Part shown: positions 45,486-57,330 of the stretch, one piece after another
Numbering within the stretch: the first letter of the stretch is position 1
Layout of the letters: every line of letters begins with the position of its first letter
From: Adineta ricciae
Taxonomy: Eukaryota; Rotifera; Eurotatoria; Adinetida; Adinetidae
NCBI GenBank assembly: GCA_905250025.1
Contig: CAJNOJ010000109.1
Span: forward strand, 62,001 to 126,000
Reading direction: 5' to 3'
DNA length: 64,000 nucleotides
Notes under the pieces: model-generated
Told to the model about the DNA's origin: nothing
What the model saw: only the letters and a program-made list of their open reading frames with translations
Databases searched by the model: none
Program-made: the position numbers and the translations under genes

Positions 45486-45790
45486 TTAACCCCTTGAGAG
45501 CGGGATTATTTTTAGGAGAGTGCAAAAGACAATGTGTGCGAAGATAAATACAATAAATGCATGATACATGATATCAGTGGAGCATGACATGACGAAAAAA
45601 TAGAAGTGATGAAGATAACTACAAAAAGAAAAAAACGTGAAAAAGGTCTCCATACGAATGATAGTATAATACATTAGCGATATATATAGTAACACAGATC
45701 ATTAAAATATCATAAGAAGTATACGCAAATAAATTATGAGTTGATTTCAACCTGAACGTATATATACGTCACCCGTCCCCAAGGAGTTAA
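45486..45790. mobile_element. Second TTAA-flanked piggyBac-type MITE
   Basis: The left end TTAACCCCTTGAGAGCGGG (45486-45504) is imperfectly inverted at the right end CCCGTCCCCAAGGAGTTAA (45772-45790). Both ends carry TTAA followed by CCC or its complement, the piggyBac signature. The 297-bp body is AT-rich with a palindromic ACGTATATATACGT near the right end. Terminal mismatches suggest it is older than the 22530 element, and the terminal sequence differs, so it is a separate family. The 69-codon open frame inside (45486-45695, minus) is unlikely to be a gene. Confidence 0.65.
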
Positions 45791-46589
45791 TGATCATTTG
45801 ATAGATGATTAATAAATCATTAAAAACTGACTTCAAAGTTGTGCTTCTCACTGTTAATCCCTTCTTGGTCAAGCTATCTACGAAAAGATTTCTTTTGGGC
45901 CGATTCGAGTTTCGATCGATTAGTGAAATATGAATGCGCAAGAAACTAACCTGTCAGAGAAATTGCGCTTACGAAACTATCATTCTGCGAAAGAGAGCAT
46001 ATCACTGTATGAAGATGTATACATATACTAACGAAACCGTGTCTGAAGAGAGTAGTGACAGCAGTAACACTTTCTGCTTACGGACAAATATGTTATACTA
46101 TTTAAACATAAAAAAATATAGCATTGCATGCCGTATATATAATGAGCACCGATATGGTAGATAATATCTTTAAATATTTGGCTAACCTAAATAATTGAAT
46201 AAAAGGTACAGGCTATGTTGTAATATGAAGACCTGTACTTTGGATCTATCATATTGCAAAGTATTCACATGATTTATTTTCGGCACCTATTGAATAATAC
46301 TGACATGTAATAGAGCAGGGACTTTGTTGGCCTCTTTCTTGTTGTTGCACTAGAACTGCTGTTTAAGCGAGTAATCAAAATATCGCTTATCACAGCGTCA
46401 TATGTAGAAAAACAAATGCACTTTCTCAAATACCGCTGCTTTTTTTGTTCATGGCCTATGAGAAGATGAATTTCAATTATTGAACAAGGATATCGCAGAT
46501 CATTCTCATAACACATAATAAGAATAAGAAAAGCATGAATATGATATACTCTTAGTGCGAATGTGAGTTCGCCAAAACGTATCTAACTC

Positions 46590-46985
46590 GAAACCATGCG
46601 ATCGGATCCTGTTGGTCCCCTGAACAATTCACCAACATTCGACAGTCGGATCCGATAGAATTCTGACGGTCGGATTTCGTATATGATCCTTTAGTTTTCG
46701 GTGCATTCAGGCATTCGGATCATCCAGGATTTCAACAACAGAATGCAGACATTTCTGATATATCTTCAACAGTTTGAATAAATGAATGTACTAAAAATTT
46801 GAGAAAAGCATTGAAAATCGTAGGTATGAAAACTTTATGAAATCTGTTGGATCCTGTCGGTTCTGAGGATGTCTGCCTATTGGATCCTGGCGTCGGAAAT
46901 TGTTGGACCCCTAGCGGAATTCGCCGAATTTAGTAGGATTTCCGACAGAATCCGAATCCAGGATTACTCGTCCTTAGTACCGTTT
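46590..46985. repeat. GC-richer degenerate repeat with recurring GGATCC/TCGGA words
   Basis: GTTGGTCCCCT...AATTCACC...CGACAG (~46610-46651) recurs in diverged direct form at ~46902-46950 (GTTGGACCCCT...AATTCGCC...CGACAG). GGATCC and TCGGA words are scattered through it. Word content resembles the 60.8-61.1 kb repeat. I cannot assign a family. Confidence 0.4.
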
Positions 46986-47536
46986 CGTTGCATTGGCTGA
47001 ATTACCGCTAGTAATCTAAATTCTTAAAATAATGTTTTTTGTGCCAAAGCTTTGTTAACAAGTAATTGTTTATTGAAGATTCTCGTAGCAAGGACATTTT
47101 AATTTGAGTGATATGATAAATTTTTAGGTCATGTTCCTGACGTATGTAAGGCCAGATGCGTGTTTTCTCTTTCAATTATGAAATAATCGCGCCAAGGGCA
47201 AGCACAAGACTATTACTTATTAGAATATATGGGGTCGTCGTCGTACAAGTACTTCTGATTGATAAGAAAGGTAATCAAAACAATATAATATCTAAATTAA
47301 AACAATTTGTCCTTTTGTTAAAGAAAAAAGTACGCATATCCTATATGTGCGTTTGCAAAGTTCGTAAGTCTCGGGTACAAGATACGAGTACGTTTTAATG
47401 ATCAATAGCAAAACCAGATAATTTCTTTGAATACCATACACACTTTGATCTTCAGTTTCTTTCGAGGTGGCTTTTCTTTTGGAGCGTATCAAAGAACATT
47501 TAACTTTCATGCCACTCTGCCCATAAAGTGATGTTC

Positions 47537-48847
47537 TAGGTCATATGTCTTCAAAAGCAAAACATGAATTACCTTATCATCTTCTTTTGTCCTCTTATCA
47601 GCACTCTTCGATTCTCATAACCAATAAATCACACTATAAATTCATTCGAACGTCTATACACCTTAGTATCTCACTTACTTTTCTTACATAAAGCATAGCA
47701 ATATGGGTTCCCAAAGCAAAACTTCAGACATAAAGTCGTATTCAATCACAGGAATGGCTGGATCATACAATGAAAACTCTTCACCACAATTACTTGCTGT
47801 TCAACATGCCATTCCATTGATGCGAAAAGCTATTGATGCATGGGAGTCAATTCCTTCATCTTTCCCAACAATTATTGCTGATTTTGGCTCATCTCATGGT
47901 GCAAACACCACATTCATTATCAAAACAATGCTTGATTATATAAAACAATCGAAAAGCCAATTGGTTGATCAATCTTTCCTAATCATTTATAATGATTTAC
48001 CGTCAAATGATTGGGCTGCAGTGTTCAATATTGTGAATGAGGAAAGTCAATATTATGGTTTGGGTAATGGTCGTTCATTTTATTCACAATGTTTGCCATC
48101 AAACTCTCTGTCTATTGGCTTTTCGTCAACCTCTCTTCAATGGCTTTCTCGAAAACCCTGCAATATATCAAATCATTGTATCTTTTTATTTGCGCAAGCT
48201 TCCGAGCGTGCTGCATTTCGGATGCAAGCGAAAGAAGATCTGGAACAATTCATAAAGACTCGTTCGCATGAATTGATTTCAGGTGGTGTTTTGATTGTCA
48301 CAGCCGTTTGTTCTAATAAGAAAGGTGAAAGTATTTTAAACCATGCATGTGACTGTTTATATCAGTGTAGCAAACTGCTTCCCTTGAGTGAACAAGAATT
48401 GCTTGATTACACAATACCGATTTATTTTCGCGAGTATGAAGATTGTATTGATGAAAACCTTTTCAAACGATATTCATTTCAACTGGTTTCATCTTATTTT
48501 TATTTGGTTGATGTCGAATTCGACCGACATTTTGAAGTAGGAGAGATAAAGCTCGAAGAATTTGTTCAATTACATACTGGTTTTATGCGTAGTTGGAGCG
48601 AACCAGCATTGAGAAAAGCTTTGCAAAACAATGGAAAAAGAACAGAGGAAGAAATCAATGAATTACTGATTCAATTTTGGGCCTTATACAAAGATCAAGT
48701 GCGCAAAAGTCCCAGAGAATTCAAAAGCAGTTTCAATGAAGCATGTTTTGTATTGAAAAAATGTTAAGAATAAACGTGTAATTTGTTCTCAAAATACTAT
48801 ATATAATCTTCTGAGAAAAAGTTTATAAGCATTAATCATCAGTTATG
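47537..48847 (+). repeat. Duplicated segment, copy A (SABATH gene with flanks)
   Basis: This 1311-bp segment is repeated in the same orientation at 57910-59262. Homology begins at TAGGTCATATG, 166 bp before the start codon, and ends after CAGTTATG, about 80 bp past the stop. Outside these limits the two loci are unrelated. Confidence 0.93.
47703..48767 (+). CDS. SABATH-type carboxyl methyltransferase, copy A
   Basis: An intronless ORF of 354 residues belongs to the SAM-dependent SABATH (salicylate/jasmonate/benzoate-type) methyltransferase family of plants. Hallmarks: N-terminal ITGMAGSYNENSSPQ, paralleling the plant substrate/SAM segment; motif I DFGSSHGANT at 60-69; YNDLPSND at 96-103; SFYSQCLPSNSL at 125-136; SSTSLQWLS at 141-149; and FIKTRSHELISGGVLIVT. 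Length fits the family (~350-380). It would methylate a small-molecule carboxyl (or N) group using S-adenosylmethionine; the substrate is unknown. The family is mainly plant and microbial, so horizontal acquisition is inferred. Compared with copy B it differs by about ten residues, nearly all in the C-terminal 150. Neighbours are repeats and the DYW gene. Confidence 0.88.
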   Translation: MGSQSKTSDIKSYSITGMAGSYNENSSPQLLAVQHAIPLMRKAIDAWESIPSSFPTIIADFGSSHGANTTFIIKTMLDYIKQSKSQLVDQSFLIIYNDLPSNDWAAVFNIVNEESQYYGLGNGRSFYSQCLPSNSLSIGFSSTSLQWLSRKPCNISNHCIFLFAQASERAAFRMQAKEDLEQFIKTRSHELISGGVLIVTAVCSNKKGESILNHACDCLYQCSKLLPLSEQELLDYTIPIYFREYEDCIDENLFKRYSFQLVSSYFYLVDVEFDRHFEVGEIKLEEFVQLHTGFMRSWSEPALRKALQNNGKRTEEEINELLIQFWALYKDQVRKSPREFKSSFNEACFVLKKC

Positions 48848-51399
48848 CCGCTATATAGAGAATCTGTATCGATGTACACTTCGATTTTATCTGACGAAAG
48901 TGTTTCTGCTCATTATTCTTGTTAATACAAGTCCATTTGCTTCGGCATATCCTTTCTGGCAATAAATAAACGGCTCGTGATTGTTGTACACGTTTCAATC
49001 AGTTCCTTTAGCTAACCAGGTTATTATGGCTTGGTCGCGTCCGATGCAGCTTTTCCAGTGTCTACATCTGTTCTATCGACTATTTCAGTGCTGTGGTTTG
49101 CGTCCTTCTCTTCCATCTTTATTTGAAACTAAATCATATAAACCGTTATGTCTGAAGTGTAAACGTTAAAACTATACTGGACAGGAGAGAAAAGATTGAA
49201 CGGAAGAAAAGCGAAACATGCACAACGTAGCTAGTAGTCTTTGCACTATCAGTCTAGAAGATATCATTTCGTTCTGTCGACTCCCTGGGAATGGTTTATC
49301 TGTGCTGTTAGGAAAAGAGCGAGATGAACGTCTTTGTGAGGGGCACTTTGTCTTGTATAATTTTCTCGCAACGATGAAATTGAGGTAAGGCTCATTTGCA
49401 TACCTTATCGTTTGCGATGGCGCATAATAGAAAACTGTGAATCAAATTTAAGTGGCTCACCTATGACGAATTTTCACCAAACTTAACTTCGAAGTCTTCA
49501 TCATTGCCATACGGTTTCGATAGAAAAAAAGAAATAAAAATCACTGTTGAAATATTTTTTCCCGCCTAGATAGAGAAAATATTACGTCAATGAGAGAAGA
49601 CCTTTTGCTTATCAGACTTCTATGAATTTTGCCTGGTTAAACGAAATTTCGAGCAACATCATAGGTCGATTCAAAAACGAAACATGATATACATAGAATT
49701 ATTTTCCAATCGATCTAATCTACTGAAGTACTAAATCAATAAAATTACTTTCATTATATTGATTCAGTGTCAATTTTTTTTTATATAGATTTGAATAACC
49801 ATTTCGAATTAAAAGTGTACGTGCTCCCTGTCGATTTAAACAAGTGGTTCATTGAGTACTTGTGAGTATTCATAACTTACCATTTTCGTTCAAGTTTCAA
49901 CTGATTCATTCAATCTCTTTTTTGTAAGCAAACAACGTAAGACAATACGAATCGACGAATACTATCACATATCTCATTGCTGACTGACAACATTCGGACC
50001 AAAATTAAAATATCCGAAACGAACACAACCGAAGAGATAAGAAAAGGAGCTCTCTCCTTCTGACTTCATCCGTTCATTAATCCCATACCAACATCAAGTT
50101 TGTGAACACCAACAATAGATGAAAGAGTCAAGTTATTTTTTTATTTAACTTGGTTTAAGATTTGACCACAAATTAAAATCTGGCAAAGCACCATAAATGA
50201 AGCGATTTTAATGTGTAGTGTGAATGCCAAGATCATCTTAATCCTAAAAACTCTAATATTTACTTATGATCAACTCTAATCGAACATCGCTTTACTTGAA
50301 ATTGACTTGAAACATCTGTGATTGGATTCGAATGTTCTGCAAATAATTTTTGACTAGCCCATCTCTGATTCAGCAACAATCGTCTAGGGGAGATCTCAGA
50401 AAACTTTATGTGTAATAGAATATGCTTATTAATGTACATGAAAAGCTAGATTGAATAGAACAAGTCTGCAGCTGGATAAAGAAAAATCCAGTTGAAAAGC
50501 GCTCAACATATAACTGAAAATGTTAGTGCATGCGGTAAAGAGTATCACAATTGAGAAAAACATTTAATTAGCGAAAGAAAAGGATAGAATGATGAATAGA
50601 CCACTCGTAAACAAAGCAGATATGAGAAACAGAAGGAACGGTACCATTGTTCGGCCAACATTGTGTAATATTCTCCTATCAATATATATCCATGATTTTT
50701 CATTCAGTGGTAATGAAAGAATGCCAACACAAAAGATTGACATGAGTATTTCCAGGAAAAGTCGTCCAAATCCAGTTGATTTGTGTGATGAGCTATTATT
50801 TATCATTATCAATAAACTAAATATTCGTGATGTCTTTTTGAGGACGGAAATTCATTTGAACACAAGGTTTTACATACTTTTTCGTATTCTGGTGCTAAGC
50901 CGATGGCGCTAGCTTCACACCAATCAACAATGTACTATTAACAACAGTTTTAAAACTTCTCACCGTTACAGTATACGAGGAAAGTTCGCGCCTTACGAGA
51001 ACTACTCAACTTGGTCTCTACCATTTATCTACGCAATAACTCTTGAATGAGTAATTTGATTGTAACGAAATTTTCAGTTGTGTACTGTTATATCACAATC
51101 CTAACTGGATTCCAAGATGAGACTGACGGGACGAGTCATTGATCATTTATTGAGAAAGCATAGATATTTCTCTGTGATTTCGAATGTCCTTTATCTGATA
51201 TATTTTTCGGAGCATGCCTCACCTTCGGGTAAAATCTTAGGCTTCTCTATTTATTTACTTCTTCTTCTCTTCGACGTGATTTTAATCTTGGTTTTCAAGT
51301 AATTTCCTAAGCTACAAATGTCGCGGCATGTCGCTCTGACACGAACAGAAGAGAAAAACTTGAAACAGAGTAATTAGGTAATAATAGAACAAACATTTA
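48848..51399. other. Gene-poor stretch, possible F-box remnant
   Basis: About 2.5 kb between copy A and the DYW gene. Apart from an F-box-like fragment (50589-50912) I see no gene, repeat array or RNA. Confidence 0.4.
50589..50912 (+). pseudogene. F-box-like fragment
   Basis: An open frame of 107 codons contains NPVDLCDELLFIIINKLNI followed by RDVFLRTEIHLNTRF. This resembles the N-terminal F-box block (LPDELLLxIxxYL...DVLxxFxxLNxRL) of a large protein family common in bdelloids. No continuation of the expected several-hundred-residue C-terminal part is seen in any frame, so this is probably a decayed or truncated copy. Confidence 0.35.
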
Positions 51400-53725
51400 T
51401 TAGAAATGATCATTACATGAACATTTTCCCTCAGAGAAATGATGAATACGATTCGTATCACGAATAATAATATCACACTGACGAATCCGACTAATCAACT
51501 TGATTGCACCATCTGTAACAAGAAACTAAAACATATTCTCCATCTATCAAGGTCTCGACTTACGACAATCACCACAAATGCGAAGATTCTTCACGATTTG
51601 AATGCGTGATGGAACTGGTCGCTGAATAAAATGATATGCAAGCGCCAATCTTTCACTGTGACTATTAAGAATCGAAGCGACAGTTTCATCAGGCATCATT
51701 TCACGTGTTATCCAACTTGAATCAAACTTGTGGCCATGCTCAGTGAGCTCTGTTTCGATCCGATGAAGTTCATCATAGATTTCTTCTGTTCGTGGATGCC
51801 TTCGATCTTTAACACGAAATTCCTTCAAGATAAATACGAAGTTGAACGAGCATCAGTGCAACAGAAGATTGATCTTTACCACAATTTCACCGTTGACTTC
51901 AGTCCAAGATACACCCACTTTTTTCTTGATACCTGATTGGCTCATTTCTCGTCTTAGCTGTGATGCTTCTTCCAAGTCACCTGATGACGCCAATATATTT
52001 GTGAAAAGCACAGAAGTCGATGCTAGACGGTCGTCGTCAAGATGGTCTAATTGTTTTATTCGTTGAGTTATTTGTCGTGCAAGAGGAACATCGTTTCGAT
52101 TACGAGCACCTGACAGCAAGGACACTAAAGATAGAAGAACAATATTAACTATTCAACGCGAAGTAAATTTTTCTCCATGAAACAACCTACTGTACATGGG
52201 TGCAACAGGAGATTGGTGACGCTCAAACTCTTCGATCAAATGTTTTGCTTCGTCAAAGAAAAATGAACGACTCAAGCAATCGACCTAAATGAACAAACAC
52301 GTTTTTTCTTTATATTTGATGTTAGTATCAATTTAAACACCATTGCTGTGTAAATATAATTGCTTTTGATAGGAATTGTTGTAAAAATTGAGCGACATTC
52401 ATTAACGAGGCCAGAATGTGAACAAGCGTTCAACACACAAACATGTGATCTCTCATCTCTCATTTCCAGTGGCATTCGATGATAGAGCTGAATTGACTCA
52501 TGGCCCATTCCATTCAATCCATATACATTAACTATTGAGACCAATATATAAACAGACAAATCACTAAGTTAACTTACTCATAGCATTGTATTCGGTACAA
52601 CTGGGTTTCTCGATTGTGTCAAAAATATCTTTAGCCTCCTTTACACATGCCACTTTGCCCTGCTCAATCATAAAAATATCCTAAACATAAATAAACAAAT
52701 GAGATGTCACCTACCCACATATGAATTAAGGTGGTTCGAAGTTGCAGATTAGATAACATCGAAGGTGGAATTTGGCTCGCGATCGATCGACAACGGGATT
52801 CAAGTCCTAATTCAGCACATGCTTGGATGACAAGAAGCAAAACGGCTGAATCTGCTGCAACATTTTCCTTCTTCATCTTTTCATATAGGTTAATAGTTTC
52901 CATAGGCATGCAATGATCGTTATAACATTTCATCATTTGTCCGTAAGTAACTGCAATTCGTTTCATCCGATGAAATAATTGTTCTGCATTGGAGATATCA
53001 CCGCACTTGATAAACATATCAAAGGCACCGACAACGATATATTCATCTTTACGATGAATCTCTGACGTGGAAAGCCACACTTGTTTACCAAAATCTAATG
53101 CTTGCGTTGTTCGAACTTGGGCACAGCTGTTAAACAAAAGGCCAAGAACAACTTCATTTGGAGCTTTTACGCCTCGAAAGAGTTCGATCGCTTTTCCAGC
53201 CATGTTATTTCGTATAAAACCTAGAGAAGAAAGAAACCGCCTTATAGGCACAATGAATCGAATGAATGACGCAACCTTTCATCATCGAACCATAATGAAC
53301 CATGGTTTTATTGACACAGGAATCGAAAACACGCTGAGCATCGCTCACTCGACCACATTGCACTACGCGATTTTAACGACAACAAGGTGAATCCATATAG
53401 TGAATGAAGCTTTACTGTAGAAATGTATAAGTGATGTTTGGACGAATATATTATTAGTGGATTGATTTGAGAGTTGCTCGTGAATGTCTTGACCGCGTTC
53501 AAGAGAACTTAATTGAGTACAAGCCTTGAGTGCTTGAACGATAATTCTGTCTGTTAACAGTTCAGAGTTTTTATGTCTGTCGAAGAGATCAAGTGTTTTA
53601 GTGAATAGTTTTCTCTCGTTAAGTCTTCTCATTTCCAGTTCAATATTCGCTCGAGGTAAGCTTGCAATTGTGCGTACAATGGTGAAATAATTTAATTTCA
53701 CTTGACGAAATAGGATAACAACCAT
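51400..53725 (-). CDS. Plant-type PPR protein with E and DYW deaminase domains (RNA-editing-factor-like)
   Basis: Nine exons: 53416-53725, 53276-53362, 52715-53220, 52578-52680, 52341-52531, 52191-52284, 51880-52124, 51564-51822 and 51400-51512. They total 1908 nt, 635 residues, phases closed. The N-terminus is basic and lacks acidic residues for ~29 positions, fitting a mitochondrial presequence. PPR repeats of PLS type follow (VQALKACTQLSSLERGQDIH, FVQTSLIHFYMQCGRV, VCVLNACSHSGLVNE). The E region is clear (SLLSGARNRNDVPLARQI, KKVGVSWTEVNGEI). The DYW domain spans ~513-635 with the deaminase signature H567-S-E569 and C595-G-D-C598, then HHFSEGKCSC and the terminus DHF in place of DYW. Plant relatives bind organelle RNA and convert C to U. 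All zinc and catalytic positions are retained. The ATG at 53725 is used; a TTG lies just upstream. Confidence 0.9.
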
Positions 53726-54128
53726 CTCCAATAAAAAATCAAGCTAAATGGAAATATGTATCGCCAATACTTTTAAAAGCATTAGCAATCGAAACGAATA
53801 ATTGAAGAAAAGTTTTATGTTGCGTGACTTCTTTTCTTTTGGTTTCGGTATCGGTACTAAGCAGCCGACGATGATAATGAGTGATGAATGAATACATACA
53901 TTGAACGTTAAGAAAATGATTGGCAGAGAATCATCATGTAAAAAACTTGTCCTGTCAAGCCTTCGTCTATAAATAGATGTCAGGCAATAACAGATGGAGC
54001 ATTTTTCCTCTCTCTGACGAGCCAGCGATCAGTCGCATTCTCTTTCGTCTATATACGTTAATTTTGTCGACTTTCGGTTCAAACAAAGAACCTTTTCTCT
54101 CTCTCTCTCGTCCTCTTGTAACTCCAAT

Positions 54129-54951
54129 CAATCTCGACCAAGATCCACCAAGTCTTTCCTACGGATCAAAGACACCGAAAAGGTGACCTTCGTCAAGAGA
54201 GTCGATCTCGAAATCCCCGAAGATCGCATCATGACAGCACTCAAGGACTTAGGACTTGAAGCGATGAATGTTACGCGGTTAACAAACAAAGACGGCAACA
54301 ATCCGACACGAACAGTGAAAATGATGTTCGTCGATGCCGAAAACCGAAATACCTTTGTCCACACAGGTCTACAAGTGGATTCGATGCATTTTCCAGCCGA
54401 GCCAGCCACACAAAACACCAAGCCAGTGAAATGCTATATCTGTATGCAATACAACCATCTAGCTAAGTACTGCAAAACCAAAAAGCAGGTGTGTGCACGT
54501 TGCGGAGAAAATCATCGGCTTGACCAATGCACAGCGTCTACAGACACGTCCAAATGTCGCAACGGCAATCATCTCACCTCGTCTGTAGACTGCCCAAAAT
54601 ATAAGGAACAGGAGAAAAAAAGCGCGAAACTTGGTCAACCGACTATTCATCAACCTTCAACAAAAGGTCGAGAAACTGGAAAAGCTTATTGCCTCCAGCG
54701 AATCGACCACATCCATCCCAACAACTACCACAGATCAACTGACGCCAACGAATTCGACTTCATCAAACGACAAGACAATGACTGTTGTGCAAAGCAGCAA
54801 TGGAGACGCCTCGAAAGAGAGTCAAACAGCTAAGGTAAGGCACAACAAACAGAATGAACCAGCGAAACGAAAACTCGCAGAAGCCAACAACTCTCTCGAT
54901 GCTTCGACTGGCGAAAACAAAGGCATCAAGATCTCCAACGACGATGATTAG
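54129..54951 (+). pseudogene. LINE ORF1 (gag-like, CCHC zinc knuckles), broken
   Basis: The main frame (from ~54183) shows a conserved gag-like segment (MTALKDLGLEAMNVTRLTN) and zinc knuckles CYICMQYNHLAKYC and CARCGENHRLDQC. A third, degenerate one (CRNGNHLTSSVDC) has lost its first Cys pair. A frame change near 54630 leads into a Lys/Glu-rich coiled-coil-like tail (QQKVEKLEKLIASSE) that ends at the TAG 54949-54951. The N-terminal part before 54183 is unclear. The protein would bind the LINE RNA. Confidence 0.7.
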
Positions 54952-57330
54952 AGTGTGTCATATCAATGTCACCTCTGTCACCAAACATCGCGATGAACTC
55001 TTGGCCAGATTCTCCCAATACGACGTCATCTCCGTTAATGAAAGTAACCTGAAGAGTGAACGTCAGTTTGCTTTGAAAGGCTACAACATTTTCAGAAACA
55101 ACCGAGTAGGGAAACCTAGTGGAGGAGTACTACTGGCAGTGAAGCAGCAAATCAAAAGCCGAGAACTGATCTGCAAGACATCGCAAGAAAATGAACTGAT
55201 TGCAGTCCAACTCGAAACAAAAACATACAAGTCCATGCTGATAGCGTCGATATGTGTCCCTCCTCGAGCAAGACTGAACATCGACGTTTTCCACGAGTTA
55301 TACGGAATCAACAACGATTGTATTATTGTTGGAGATCTGAATGCAGCACTCCTCCAGATGGGATCTAGGAGAACGAACGCAAAAGGCAAACAGTTCCAAG
55401 GACTGATCAACGAAGGCTTTTTGAACTGTGTGGACGATGCTACTACCACATTTGAAAAGAACGATTACGAAGAAAAAATTGACTGGATTTTAGCTAGTCA
55501 ACCACTCTTTTCATTCATATCAAATGTCGAGACACATCCAACATTAGGACTTCTTAGTGGACACAAGCCATTAACCTTCGATATCTCGATCGGAACTGAA
55601 GCCAACGCCGCATCACCACGATTATCGCTCAACTTCAAGAGAGCCAACTGGAGGAAATACAGAAATACACTGGACGAAAAACTGAAACCATGGAACGAGC
55701 TAGATCCAACCTCACCCGGTGACATAGACGACTATGCAGAGTTCGTCACTGATTGCATCACCGCTGCCTCCAACGTAGCCATCCCAACAGCATCAATGCC
55801 GAATACAAACTTCAAAGTAAGTGAAGCTTCCCAACGTCTGATCAAGAACAAACATCAAGCATATCGACGTTGGAAAAAGACTGGAGAAGCACCAGACAAA
55901 CAACAATTCTACAACTCTAAAGTCCTGCTAGCCAACTCACTTAGAAACGACAGAAGGCACAAGTTTAAGCAATTAATGGAATCCCTCTGTCGAAAGAAGA
56001 TGTACTCGGATGAAATATGGCTCACGGTGCGAAAGTTCTACAACAATCAGATCAAGCAAACATACCCGAGCACGATACAGTACAACAAAACTATAGCAGC
56101 GACAGGCAAAGAGAAGGCAGATATCTTCGCGGATTATTTCAAGAAGGAGGTCTACTTCAAAGTGTCTGACACGCTCCCGTTTCACAAGCAAGTTGTACGA
56201 CAAACCAAAAAAGTGAAGAAGGGTATATTACATCCGTCAACCACGACCAAATCGAAAAAGGTTTCAACCAAAGAACTTAAGTGGCATATCAAACAACTAC
56301 GCAACAGCACCATTGGCCCTGATAATGTGCACAACAGATGCCTGAAAAACCACACCGAGTTATTTGTACCACACCTCACAGCGTTGTACAATATGATTCT
56401 GGAAGAAAGCACATATTATCTTACTGTTGAAGCCGAACAAGGACAAGCGTCTACCATCCAGCTATCGTCTCATCAGTCTCCTGAGCTGTCTCGGTAAGCT
56501 GCTGGAGAAGATCATCAAGCAAAGGCTCACGCTCGAAATCGAACGTCGAAACATTCTGCCAGCACATCAGGCAGGATTATGTGCGAAGAAGAGTACACTA
56601 TACAACATCGTCCGACTTGAACGCTTCGCAAGAAGTAAACTCCATCGGCCCGAAAGTAGACAACACTCCGCTGTCATTTGATTCAGTCTGGCACGATGGC
56701 CTTATATACAAGCTACATGATCTTCGTCTCCCGCAATACCTTACCAACTACCTGATCTCCTCCCTCCACAAAAGGAGTGCTACAATCGAAATTGGCAATG
56801 ATATATCTCGTCCGTTTCAGCTGCAGAGTGGTACACCACAAGGGTCGCCGTTATCTCCACTCCTATACATCATCTACACGACCGACTCGATGAACGATAT
56901 ATCACCGCACACGGAACATGGTCTCTTCGGTGACGACACTGCTCTATGAACATCATCCAACACCCTGACCAGACTTTCACAAAGACTACAACAATCCATA
57001 GATGCATTCGAAAGTTGATGCAAATCATGGAAACTGAAGCTACAACCAACAAAGACCGAGATGATCCGCTTTAGACTTCACCCAAGAAAGAAATACAAGC
57101 ATCCAGTAGAAGCCAAAGTCGAAAATACTACCATCAAACCTCTGGATGCAACCCGATACTTGGGCGTAATTATCGACAAGCAACTGAAGTTCAGAAATCA
57201 TCTTCAACATCTCGAATCGAAAATGGCTGGACGCATTAGTCTCCTACGATACTTAGCCAAATCAGCGCAAGAACCTAACCAAAAGACGATGATAAACACC
57301 TTCAAGACATCACAGGCCAACTATGACAAA
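54944..57330 (+). pseudogene. LINE ORF2 (endonuclease-reverse transcriptase), broken
   Basis: The first frame, open to ~56420, carries an AP-type endonuclease: HINVTSVTKHRDEL, NESNL, GGVLLAVKQ, IIVGDLNA and SGHKPLTFD (His-Lys in place of the usual Asp-His). Reverse-transcriptase motifs continue in other frames: SYRLISLLSCLGKLLEKII, FDSVWHDGLIYKL, GTPQGSPLSPLLYI, FGDDTAL (instead of Y/F-A-D-D) and YLGVIIDKQLKF. Two or more frameshifts and two in-frame stops make it inactive. No RNase H domain is evident. Confidence 0.75.

Larger units (their letters stand above)
44973..47536. other. Gene-poor stretch with MITE and degenerate repeats
   Basis: About 2.6 kb without a supported gene. It holds a TTAA-flanked MITE (45486-45790) and a GC-richer degenerate repeat (46590-46985), listed separately. 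Small open frames between them look random. Confidence 0.45.
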
